A stretch of DNA of 64,000 bases from Kutzneria buriramensis (GTDB taxonomy: Bacteria; Actinomycetota; Actinomycetes; Mycobacteriales; Pseudonocardiaceae), in the NCBI RefSeq assembly GCF_003387475.1, contig NZ_QUNO01000006.1, positions 62,001 through 126,000 on the forward strand. The letters run 5' to 3'. How positions within the stretch are numbered: the first letter of the stretch is position 1; the number at the start of each line of letters is the position of its first letter. The position numbers were made by a program, and so were the translations under genes. Positions 55,922-64,000 of the stretch are shown here, one piece after another. A model generated the notes under the pieces. The model saw nothing but the letters and a program-made list of their open reading frames with translations. It did no database searches and was not told the origin of the DNA.

Positions 55922-58900
55922 TCCCCCTGTCCTTCGCGCAGCGCCGGCTGTGGTTCATCGACCGCTTCGACGGGCCGTCGGCGACCTACAACCTGCCCTT
56001 CCTGCTGCGGCTCACCGGCCCGCTCGACGTGGCCGCGCTGACCCTCGCGGTACGTGATGTCGTCGCGCGGCACGAGAGCCTGCGCACGGTGCTCGTCGAA
56101 GACGAGTCCGGCGTTCCGGAGCAGAAGGTGCTGCCGGTCGATCCGTCGCTGCCGACCGTGCCGGTCGTCGACGTGCAGCCGCAGGATGTGGACGCCGTGG
56201 TGGCCGAGGCGGCGGACTACCGGTTCACCCTGTCCAGGGAAGCCCCGGTCCGGGCGTTCCTGCTGCGTTCCGGACCGGAGCAGCATGTGTTGGTTCTGGT
56301 GCTCCACCACATCGCGGCCGACGGCGAGTCGATGGCGCCACTGGGCCGCGACCTGGCCGCGGCCTACACCGCGCGGTTGCGTTCGACCGCTCCCGAGTGG
56401 CCGGAACTGGCCGTCCAGTACACGGACTACACGCTGTGGCAACGGGAACTGCTCGGCGACGACCAGGATCCGGGCAGCGTGCTGGCCACCCAGCTCCGGC
56501 ACTGGCGTGACGAACTCGCCGGCGCGCCCGCCCAACTGCCGCTGCCGACGGACCGGCCGCGTCCATCGTCCGCGAGCCACCGGGGCGACCTGGTCGAGTT
56601 CGTGGTCCCCGGCGACCTGCTGACCGAGGTGACGGAGCTGGCCCGTTCGCGGGGCGCTACGGCGGCGATGGCGATGCAGGCCGCGCTGGCCGCCCTGCTG
56701 TGCCTGCTCGGCGGCGGCATGGACATCCCCATCGGTTCCACGATCGCCGGTCGCGGTGAGGAGGGACTCGCCGACCTCGTCGGGTTCTTCGTGAACACGT
56801 GGGTGCTGCGGGCCGACCTGTCCGGGAACCCGTCGGCGGAGACGCTGATCGACCGGGTCCGCGACAAGGCGCTCGGCGCGTACGACAACCAGGACCTGCC
56901 CTTCGAACGGCTCGTGGAGGCCCTGAACCCGGAGCGGTCGCGCGCGTACCACCCGCTGTTCCAGGTGATGTTCACCTGGCAGACCGCCCCGGGACTCGAC
57001 CTCGACATGCCGGACGTCGCCGCGCGGCTGGAGCCGGTGTGGACGCGGACCGCGAAGTTCGACCTGGAGTTCAACTTCTCCCCGGATCCCGGCGACGGCC
57101 TGCGGTGCAGCCTGGAGTACGCCACCGACCTGTTCGACCGCGGCACCGTGGCGGACATCTGCGCACGGTTCCTGCACGTCCTGCGCGGGTTCGCGGCCGA
57201 TCCAGGCGCGTCGGTGAACGTCATCGACGTGCTCACGCCGGCGGAGCGAATCATGTTGGCCGGCGTGAACGACACGGCGGCACCGACGCCGGATCTGACC
57301 GCAGCGGGCGTGGTCGAACGGCAGGTCGCGGTGACGCCGGAGGCTGTCGCGGTCGAGTGCGCTGGCACCTCGCTGACCTATCGGGAGCTCAATGCCCGCG
57401 CGAACCGGCTGGCGCATGCGCTGGTTGCTCACGGTGCCGGCCCGGAGGCCCTGATCGGCCTCGCCCTGCCGCGCTCGGCCGATCTGGTGGTGGCACTGCT
57501 GGGGATCCTCAAGGCGGGGGCCGCGTACGTTCCGATCGACCCTCGGTATCCCAGCCGTCGCCTCGACCAGATCCTCGACGATGCTCGGCCCCAGTTCGTG
57601 CTGATCGACGCCGAGGCCCAGCCGGTGCTCCCGAACGACATTCCGGTGCTGCTGCTCGACGACGTCGACCTGACTGGCGCCGACCCAGGTGCGCCGGCGG
57701 GCGGCCCGGGGCCGGACAACCTTGCCTATGTGATGTACACGTCCGGCTCGACCGGAACCCCGAAGGGAGTCGGGATCACGCATCGCGGCGTGGTCAACGG
57801 GATCACGCGGCTGGCCGCCGCCGTCCCGGTCCGGCCGCGGGCGAAGGTCCTGGCAGGGGCTTCGGTCAACTTCGACGTGTCGGTGTTCGAGATCGTCACG
57901 CCGCTGAGTGTCGGCGGGACCGTCGAGGTCGTCCGGGACGTGCTGGAGCTCGCGGAGCGGGACAGCTGGTCGGGCGGGGTGATCCACTCCGTGCCGTCGG
58001 TGTTCGCGGAGCTGGTGGACCAGATCGCCGGTCGCACCGCGGTGGACGTCCTGGTGTTCGCCGGTGAGGCACTGCCCCCGGCGCTGGTGACAAGAGTGCG
58101 CGATGCGTTCCCCGGCGTCCGTGTTGTCAACGCCTACGGCCAGAGCGAGAGCTTCTACGCCACCGCGTTCGCCGTTCCCGACACGGCCACATCAGACCTC
58201 GACGCAAGCACGCCGATCGGCACGCCGCTGGGCAACATGCGGACCTACGTGCTCGGACCAGGGCTGCGACCGGTGCCGCCGGGTGTGGTGGGCGAGCTGT
58301 ACGTTGCCGGCGAGGTCGGGCGGGGCTACCACGGCCGCGCCGGGATGACCGCCGAGCGCTTCGTGGCCGATCCGCTCGGACCGGCCGGATCCCGCATGTA
58401 TCGCACCGGCGACCTCGCGCGCTGGACCGCCGACGGCCAGCTCCAGTACGTCGGCCGGGACGATCAGCAGCTCAAGATCCGTGGACAGCGGATCGAGGTG
58501 GCCGAAGTCGAGGCGGTTCTCACCACGCACCCCGGTGTGGCCCAGGCGGTGGTGGCCGCGCGCCCAGGACCTGGCGGCACGCGGCTGGTCGGCTATGTGC
58601 TGCCGAGCTCGGCCGCCCGCATCGGCACCGTGGCCAGCCTCGGCGAACTCGACCTCGACCTGACAGCCGGTGTGTCCGCCGCCGAGCTGCGGACCTTCGC
58701 GGCGGAGCGGCTGCCGGAGTTCATGGTGCCGGCCGCGTTCGTGATGTTGAACCGGCTTCCGTTGGCGCCCAACGGCAAGCTCGACCGCGCGGCGCTGCCG
58801 GACCCGGAGTACCGCAACGCGGCCTACCGCGCGCCGCTGACGACCGAGGAGCAGGTCCTCGCCGACGTCTACGCGGAGGTTCTCGGCCTGCACGAGGTGG

Positions 58901-61900
58901 GCGTCGACGACGACTTCTTCGCGGTCGGCGGGGACAGCATCCGGTCGATCCAGGTCGTGGCGCGGGCCCGGGCGCGAGGCGTCGAGGTGACCCCCAGGGA
59001 GATCTTCCAGTGCCGCACCGTCGCTGAGCTGGCGGCGGTGGTGGCCGGCCGCGCCGACACGTCGCCGGCGCCGGAACCGGAGGGGTCCGGCGTGGGCTGG
59101 ATGCCGCTGCTGCCGGTGGCCCGGTACCTGACCGAACTGGGCGGCGGCATCAACCGGTTCTCCATGTCGATGGTGCTCGACCTGCCGGACGGCATCGACG
59201 AGGACGGGCTCGTCGCGACCATCGGCGCCGTGGTGGACCGCCACGACATCCTCCGGTCCCGCCTGGAGTCCAACGGCCTGCGGGCCGACCCGCCCGGGTC
59301 GGTCGACGTCCGGACCTTGATCCGCCGGATACCCCTCCGGGGTAACTGGGAGGAACTGGCGGCCGTCGAGCTGGACGCCGCGACGGGGCGCCTCGACCCC
59401 GCGGCCGGTCGTATGGCCCAGTTCGTCTGGTTCGACCCGGGCCGCCTGCTGGTGGTCCTGCATCACTTCGTGGTCGACGGCGTGTCCTGGCGAATCCTGT
59501 TGCCGGACTTCGCGCAGGCCTGGGAGCAGGTGCGTGCCGGGCGGACCCCGGTGCTGCCGGACGTCCTGACGTCGGCCCGCCGTTGGACGGACGCACTGAT
59601 GGACGCGTCGAAGGAGCGCGTGGCGGAACTGCCGTTCTGGCGCTCCGTGCTGGACGGCCCCGACCCGCTGCTCGGCTTGCGAGAACTGGATCCCACGGTG
59701 GACGTGACGTCCACTGTGGAGCATCTCTGGGTGCGGCTGCCGGCATCCGTGACCGACGTTCTGCTCACCCGAGTGCCGGCGGTGTTCCACAGCGGCGTGA
59801 ACGACGGGCTGCTGGCCGCGCTGGCGCTGGCAGTGACCAGGTGGCGGCGGGTGCGAGGCGAGTCCGAACCGTCGGTGCTCGTGCGAATGGAGGGACACGG
59901 TCGCGAGGAAGGCATCGTTCCCGGCGCGGACCTTTCCCGCACCGTCGGCTGGTTCACGAGCATGTTCCCGGTCCGACTGCGCACGACACTCACGGACCTG
60001 GACGAGGCGTTCGCCGGCGGTCCCGCCGCGGGCCGGCTGGTGAAGTCGGTCAAGGAGCAGCTTCTCGCCGTGCCGGACAAGGGCATCGGCTACGGGCTGC
60101 TGCGCTACCTGAACGACGACACCGCCGCGATCCTCGGTGGCTACCCGACCGGGCAGATCGCCTTCAACTACCTGGGCCGTTTCTCGGCCACCGACATGCC
60201 GACCGAGCTGCGGGGCCTGGGCTGGACGGAGACCCCCGGCTGCTCAGAACTGGTCGCGCGTCCGGACGAGGACATGCCCGCGCTGTCGACGCTGGACGTC
60301 AACGCGCTGGTCACCGACACCGAACAGGGCCCGCAGCTGGAGGCCAGGCTGTCCTTCCCGACCGGCGTCCTCGCCCGGGAGGAGGTCCAGGAGATCGCCG
60401 ACCTGTGGTGCGCGGCGCTCGCCGGGCTGGCCCGGCACGCGGTCGAACCGGACGCCGGCGGGCTGACCCCGTCGGACGTCACGCTGGTGTCGGTCGGGCA
60501 GAGCGAACTGGACGCGTGGGAGAAGCGGTATCCCCGAGTGGTCGACGTGTGGCCACTGACCGCGTTGCAGTCCGGGTTGCTGTTCCACGCGATGCTGGCC
60601 GACGCGAAGTTCGACGCGTACCACATGCAGTTGGTGTTCCACCTGTCCGGAACCGTGGATCCGGCCCGGATGCGCGCCGCCGGCCAGGCGATCCTCGACC
60701 GGTACGCCAACCTGCGCGTCGCGTTCGCGGCCAACGCCGCCGGTGATCATGTGCAGGTGGTGCCGGACCGGGCCGCGCTGCCCTGGCGGCACCTCGACCT
60801 GAGCGACCAGGGCCCCGAAGCGGTCGACCGGTTCCTGGTCGACGACCGCAACGCGCATTTCGACCTGGCCAGCCCGCCGCTCGTGCGGATGTCTCTCGTC
60901 ACGTGCGGCCCCGAGCGTTCCGAGCTGGTCGTCACCGCCCACCACGTGCTGTTCGACGGCTGGTCGGTGCCGCTGCTCATGCGGGACCTGTTGCAGCTCT
61001 ACGGATCGAGCGGTGACGCGGCCGCGCTGCCCCGGGCGCGGGGATACCGGGACTTTCTCGGCTGGCTGGCCCGGCAGGACCGCGACGCGGCCACCCGGGC
61101 CTGGCTCAGCGAGTTGGACGGGATCGACGAGCCCACACTGCTCGCCGGCGGGTCGGAGGCCGGTTCGGACAGCGGCGACATCGGACAGGTCGACGTGCCG
61201 CTGACGGCATCGACCGCCGAGGGACTGGCCCGGCGCGCCGCCGAACTCGGCGTCACGGTGAACACCGTCGTGCAGGGCGCGTGGGCGCTGGTGCTGGGCG
61301 GGCTGACCGGCCGCCAGGATGTGGTCTTCGGCGCTACGGTGTCCGGCCGTCCCGCCGATCTGTCCGATGTGGACTCCATGGTCGGGCTGTTCGTCAACAC
61401 CGTTCCGGTCCGAGTGCGGTGCGCGCCGGAGCAGTCGATCGGCGGGTTGCTGCGTGAGCTCCAGGACCGACAGGCCGCGCTGTTGGACCACCACCACGTC
61501 GGGCTGACCGAGATCCACCGGGCCACCGGACTGACCGTGCTGTTCGACACGGTGGTCGTGTTCGAGTCCTTCCCGGTCGACCACGTCGGCATCAGCACCG
61601 CGAACACCGCGGCCGGCGTGGCGATCACCGGCCTCACCCCGTACAGCGGCACGCACTACCCGCTGACCGTCACCGCGGACGCGGACCCGAACCCGCGAAT
61701 TGCCCTGCAGTATCAGCACGATGTCTTCGAGCACGAGTTCGTGCTGGAGATCGCGGACCGGCTGTGCCGCGTCCTGGAGCAGTTCGTCGCCGATCCCGAC
61801 CGCCGGGTGGCACAGGTCGACGTCCTGGCGGTCGCCGAGCGGGAGTTGGCAGTGGCCGGGTGGAACGCGACCGCGCACGCCGTCCCGCCCGCCACGCTAC

Positions 61901-64000
61901 ATGCCGCATTCGAGGCGCAGGTGCGGCTGGGCGCCGGACAGGTCGCGTTGATCTTCGATGCGGAAACGCTGACCTACGGCGAATTCAACGCTCGGGCCAA
62001 CAGGTTCGCCCACTGGCTGATCGACCGCGGCGTCGGCCCCGGCGCGGTCGTCGGAGTTCGGCTGCCGCGGTCGTTCGACCTGCTGGTGGCGATCTACGGT
62101 GTGGTGAAGGCGGGCGCGGCCTTCCTGCCGATGGAGGTCGATCTCCCGCCGGAGCGGGTGGCCTGGATGGTCGAGGACGCGTCGCCGGCACTGGTGATCG
62201 AAAGCGTCCCGGACGTGTCGGCCCACCCCGACGAGGATCCGGCTGTCCCGATGTCGGCCGACCACGCCGCGTACATCATCTACACCTCCGGGTCGACGGG
62301 CCGGCCCAAGGGCGTGGCGGTCCCGCACCGGTCGATCATGAACCGGATCCGATGGGGACAGGGCCGCTACGGAATGAGCGGCAGCGATCGGATGCTGCTG
62401 AAGACCTCCGTCGGCTTCGACGTGTCCGTGCCGGAGTTGTTCTGGCCGCTCCAGGTCGGCGCTGCCCTGGTGATCGCCCGCCCGGACGGGCACAAGGACC
62501 CGGCGTACCTGGCCCGGCTGATCCAGGAGCGGGACATCACCGACGTCGACTTCGCGCCGTCCACATTGGCCACCTTCCTGGCCGAGCCGTCGGCCGCCGA
62601 ATGCCGGACCCTCCGGCGGATCGAGGCTGCCGGCGAGGCGTTGTCGACCGAGCTGGCCCAGCGCTGTGCGACCGTGTTGCCACAGGTCGAGCTGCACAAC
62701 CTCTACGGCCCGACCGAAGCCGCCGTCGAGGTGACGGCCTGGCAGTACCAGCCTGAGCTCGACGCCACCGGCGCCGGCGTGCCGATCGGGACGCCGGTGT
62801 GGAACACGCAGGTGTACGTGCTGGATGCGGCGTTGCGTCCGGTGCCGCCGGGGGTGCGGGGCGAGCTGTACCTGGCCGGCGTCCAGCTGGCCTGGGGTTA
62901 CGTGCGACGGTCCGGGCTGACCGCCGAACGGTTCGTGGCCAACCCGTTCACGCCCGGGGAGCGCATGTACCGGACCGGGGACGTGGTCGCCTGGCGGCAG
63001 GACGGCGCGCTGACCTACCTGGGACGCGTCGACTTCCAGGTGAAGGTCCGCGGGTTCCGGATCGAGCCGGGCGAGATCGAGACCATGCTGATGGCGCATC
63101 CGCACGTCACCCAGGCCACTGTCATCGCCCGCGAGGACCAGCCGGGCGACCAGCGGCTCGTCGCTTATGTCGTGCCCGACGTCGACGACTCGGACGGCGG
63201 CGCGGACGAGCAGGTCGACGAGTGGAAGCAGGTGTACGACCAGACGTACGCCGACGCCACGCCGGCCGCCTGGGGCGAGGACTTCACCGGCTGGAACTCC
63301 AGCTACACCGGCGAACCGATCCCGACGGCGCAGATGCGTGACTGGCGGGACGCCGCGGTGAGCCACGTCCTCCGATGGTCGCCGCGCCGTGTTCTGGAGC
63401 TCGGTGTCGGATCAGGGCTGCTCCTGGCCCACCTGGTGCCGGCTGTGGACGAGTACTGGGGCACCGACTTCTCCGCACCCGTGCTCGACGAGTTGCGCCG
63501 GCAGGTGGACCGCGCCGGGTGGTCGGATCGGGTTCGGCTGCGGTGCCAGCCCGCCGACGACACGTCCGGACTGCCGGCCGAGGGCTTCGACACGGTCGTG
63601 CTGAACTCGGTGGCGCAGTACTTCCCGGACGCCCGCTACCTGGACCGCGTGCTGACGCGGGCGCTGGAGGTCCTCGCTCCGGGCGGTCGCGTGGTGATCG
63701 GCGACGTGCGCTACCTGGGATCGCTGCGCGCGCTGCGGGCCGCCGTGCACCGCGCCCACAACCCGGCCGCGACGCCGGCCACGGTACGGGCCGTGGTGGA
63801 ACAATCCCTGTTGACGGAGAAGGAACTTCTGCTCGACCCGGAGTGGTTCGTGCGTTGGGCCGCCCAGCACGACGACGTGCAGGTCGACGTCCGGCTGAAG
63901 CCCGGCCGGGCGCACAACGAGCTGACCCGCCACCGCTACGAGGTCGTGCTGCACAAGGCGCCCGCCGCACGGCGGGATCTGGCGAACTTGCCCGTGGTGG
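55918..64000 (+). CDS. NRPS C-A-T-E-C-A-nMT, truncated at window end
   Basis: GTG 55918 overlaps the stop of the first NRPS, so both are co-translated; about 2694 residues are visible and the frame is still open at 64000. Order: condensation domain of the L-acceptor type ([23 protein letters not shown] near 130), A3 ([11 protein letters not shown] near 606), carrier ([10 protein letters not shown] near 1003), epimerisation ([14 protein letters not shown] near 1181), condensation (HHVLFDGW near 1675), A4 ([11 protein letters not shown] near 2121), then an N-methyltransferase ([12 protein letters not shown] near 2493) inserted before the end of A4. Pocket residues read D-V-F-H-V-A-A-Y-A for A3 and D-V-P-D-E-A-L-V-E for A4, the latter the same as A1. 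It adds a D-residue and an N-methylated residue. A thioesterase is expected beyond the window. Confidence 0.93.
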   Translation, partial: MIPLSFAQRRLWFIDRFDGPSATYNLPFLLRLTGPLDVAALTLAVRDVVARHESLRTVLVEDESGVPEQKVLPVDPSLPTVPVVDVQPQDVDAVVAEAADYRFTLSREAPVRAFLLRSGPEQHVLVLVLHHIAADGESMAPLGRDLAAAYTARLRSTAPEWPELAVQYTDYTLWQRELLGDDQDPGSVLATQLRHWRDELAGAPAQLPLPTDRPRPSSASHRGDLVEFVVPGDLLTEVTELARSRGATAAMAMQAALAALLCLLGGGMDIPIGSTIAGRGEEGLADLVGFFVNTWVLRADLSGNPSAETLIDRVRDKALGAYDNQDLPFERLVEALNPERSRAYHPLFQVMFTWQTAPGLDLDMPDVAARLEPVWTRTAKFDLEFNFSPDPGDGLRCSLEYATDLFDRGTVADICARFLHVLRGFAADPGASVNVIDVLTPAERIMLAGVNDTAAPTPDLTAAGVVERQVAVTPEAVAVECAGTSLTYRELNARANRLAHALVAHGAGPEALIGLALPRSADLVVALLGILKAGAAYVPIDPRYPSRRLDQILDDARPQFVLIDAEAQPVLPNDIPVLLLDDVDLTGADPGAPAGGPGPDNLAYVMYTSGSTGTPKGVGITHRGVVNGITRLAAAVPVRPRAKVLAGASVNFDVSVFEIVTPLSVGGTVEVVRDVLELAERDSWSGGVIHSVPSVFAELVDQIAGRTAVDVLVFAGEALPPALVTRVRDAFPGVRVVNAYGQSESFYATAFAVPDTATSDLDASTPIGTPLGNMRTYVLGPGLRPVPPGVVGELYVAGEVGRGYHGRAGMTAERFVADPLGPAGSRMYRTGDLARWTADGQLQYVGRDDQQLKIRGQRIEVAEVEAVLTTHPGVAQAVVAARPGPGGTRLVGYVLPSSAARIGTVASLGELDLDLTAGVSAAELRTFAAERLPEFMVPAAFVMLNRLPLAPNGKLDRAALPDPEYRNAAYRAPLTTEEQVLADVYAEVLGLHEVGVDDDFFAVGGDSIRSIQVVARARARGVEVTPREIFQCRTVAELAAVVAGRADTSPAPEPEGSGVGWMPLLPVARYLTELGGGINRFSMSMVLDLPDGIDEDGLVATIGAVVDRHDILRSRLESNGLRADPPGSVDVRTLIRRIPLRGNWEELAAVELDAATGRLDPAAGRMAQFVWFDPGRLLVVLHHFVVDGVSWRILLPDFAQAWEQVRAGRTPVLPDVLTSARRWTDALMDASKERVAELPFWRSVLDGPDPLLGLRELDPTVDVTSTVEHLWVRLPASVTDVLLTRVPAVFHSGVNDGLLAALALAVTRWRRVRGESEPSVLVRMEGHGREEGIVPGADLSRTVGWFTSMFPVRLRTTLTDLDEAFAGGPAAGRLVKSVKEQLLAVPDKGIGYGLLRYLNDDTAAILGGYPTGQIAFNYLGRFSATDMPTELRGLGWTETPGCSELVARPDEDMPALSTLDVNALVTDTEQGPQLEARLSFPTGVLAREEVQEIADLWCAALAGLARHAVEPDAGGLTPSDVTLVSVGQSELDAWEKRYPRVVDVWPLTALQSGLLFHAMLADAKFDAYHMQLVFHLSGTVDPARMRAAGQAILDRYANLRVAFAANAAGDHVQVVPDRAALPWRHLDLSDQGPEAVDRFLVDDRNAHFDLASPPLVRMSLVTCGPERSELVVTAHHVLFDGWSVPLLMRDLLQLYGSSGDAAALPRARGYRDFLGWLARQDRDAATRAWLSELDGIDEPTLLAGGSEAGSDSGDIGQVDVPLTASTAEGLARRAAELGVTVNTVVQGAWALVLGGLTGRQDVVFGATVSGRPADLSDVDSMVGLFVNTVPVRVRCAPEQSIGGLLRELQDRQAALLDHHHVGLTEIHRATGLTVLFDTVVVFESFPVDHVGISTANTAAGVAITGLTPYSGTHYPLTVTADADPNPRIALQYQHDVFEHEFVLEIADRLCRVLEQFVADPDRRVAQVDVLAVAERELAVAGWNATAHAVPPATLHAAFEAQVRLGAGQVALIFDAETLTYGEFNARANRFAHWLIDRGVGPGAVVGVRLPRSFDLLVAIYGVVKAGAAFLPMEVDLPPERVAWMVEDASPALVIESVPDVSAHPDEDPAVPMSADHAAYIIYTSGSTGRPKGVAVPHRSIMNRIRWGQGRYGMSGSDRMLLKTSVGFDVSVPELFWPLQVGAALVIARPDGHKDPAYLARLIQERDITDVDFAPSTLATFLAEPSAAECRTLRRIEAAGEALSTELAQRCATVLPQVELHNLYGPTEAAVEVTAWQYQPELDATGAGVPIGTPVWNTQVYVLDAALRPVPPGVRGELYLAGVQLAWGYVRRSGLTAERFVANPFTPGERMYRTGDVVAWRQDGALTYLGRVDFQVKVRGFRIEPGEIETMLMAHPHVTQATVIAREDQPGDQRLVAYVVPDVDDSDGGADEQVDEWKQVYDQTYADATPAAWGEDFTGWNSSYTGEPIPTAQMRDWRDAAVSHVLRWSPRRVLELGVGSGLLLAHLVPAVDEYWGTDFSAPVLDELRRQVDRAGWSDRVRLRCQPADDTSGLPAEGFDTVVLNSVAQYFPDARYLDRVLTRALEVLAPGGRVVIGDVRYLGSLRALRAAVHRAHNPAATPATVRAVVEQSLLTEKELLLDPEWFVRWAAQHDDVQVDVRLKPGRAHNELTRHRYEVVLHKAPAARRDLANLPVV

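Noticed and set aside
53933-57987. Long minus-strand frames (628 and 842 residues)
   Set aside because: Antisense to NRPS A and C domains, with no recognisable family and His/Arg/Gln-rich composition.

Overview
The window is very GC-rich with strong third-position GC, actinobacterial ribosome-binding sites and many 4-bp ATGA/GTGA gene overlaps. It is best read as a chromosomal stretch of a filamentous actinomycete, probably Pseudonocardiales or Streptomyces-like; the genus cannot be fixed from the sequence alone. No rRNA, tRNA or CRISPR array was found.

Layout. (1) 1-4756, minus strand: the edge of a biosynthetic locus, with a truncated KS-ACP-aminotransferase polyketide synthase, an MFS exporter and a small unknown ORF, bordered by a frameshifted transposase. 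(2) 5384-17425: a glycan-degradation locus. A PfkB kinase, a lipoprotein sugar-binding protein, two ABC permeases and a GH29 fucosidase form one operon, divergent from a DeoR repressor that is followed by a GH4 glycosidase and a GH38 alpha-mannosidase. A dead tnpB element sits between deoR and GH4. (3) 17426-22600: a scar-rich zone with remnants of a LuxR regulator, an SDR, a HEAT-like protein and an IS5-type transposase, around a Tat-exported DUF7405-like protein and an antiporter/ParB-like pair. (4) 22601-26080: housekeeping-type orphans (DUF998 membrane protein, mycothiol-dependent isomerase family, alpha/beta hydrolase, DUF4097). (5) 26272-33548: a tightly coupled six-gene signalling operon: coiled-coil protein, PknG-like kinase, PP2C phosphatase, VWA protein, FHA protein and a four-TM sensor resembling mycobacterial GlnX. 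(6) 33549-38274: 32-bp repeats, a small membrane protein, PhoU, an orphan KdpD and a HicB-like RHH protein.

(7) 38638-64000 (running off the right end): a nonribosomal peptide cluster. It has an LmbU-family regulator (TTG start, TTA codon), a MerR regulator, a tryptophan-type flavin halogenase coupled to a CPA2 antiporter and a flavin reductase, a SARP regulator, an O-methyltransferase, a P450, a dimethylargininase-family enzyme, a PaiB-like FMN protein and two NRPSs. The visible assembly line reads A-T-E-C-A-T // C-A-T-E-C-A-nMT..., so the peptide should start with a D-residue and contain a second D-residue and an N-methylated residue. The enzymes suggest halogenated (Trp-like) and Arg-derived building blocks. 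A palindromic site centred on GTCGAC (TGTCC-N-GTCGAC-N-GGACA) occurs in three intergenic regions of this cluster only and is a likely common operator.
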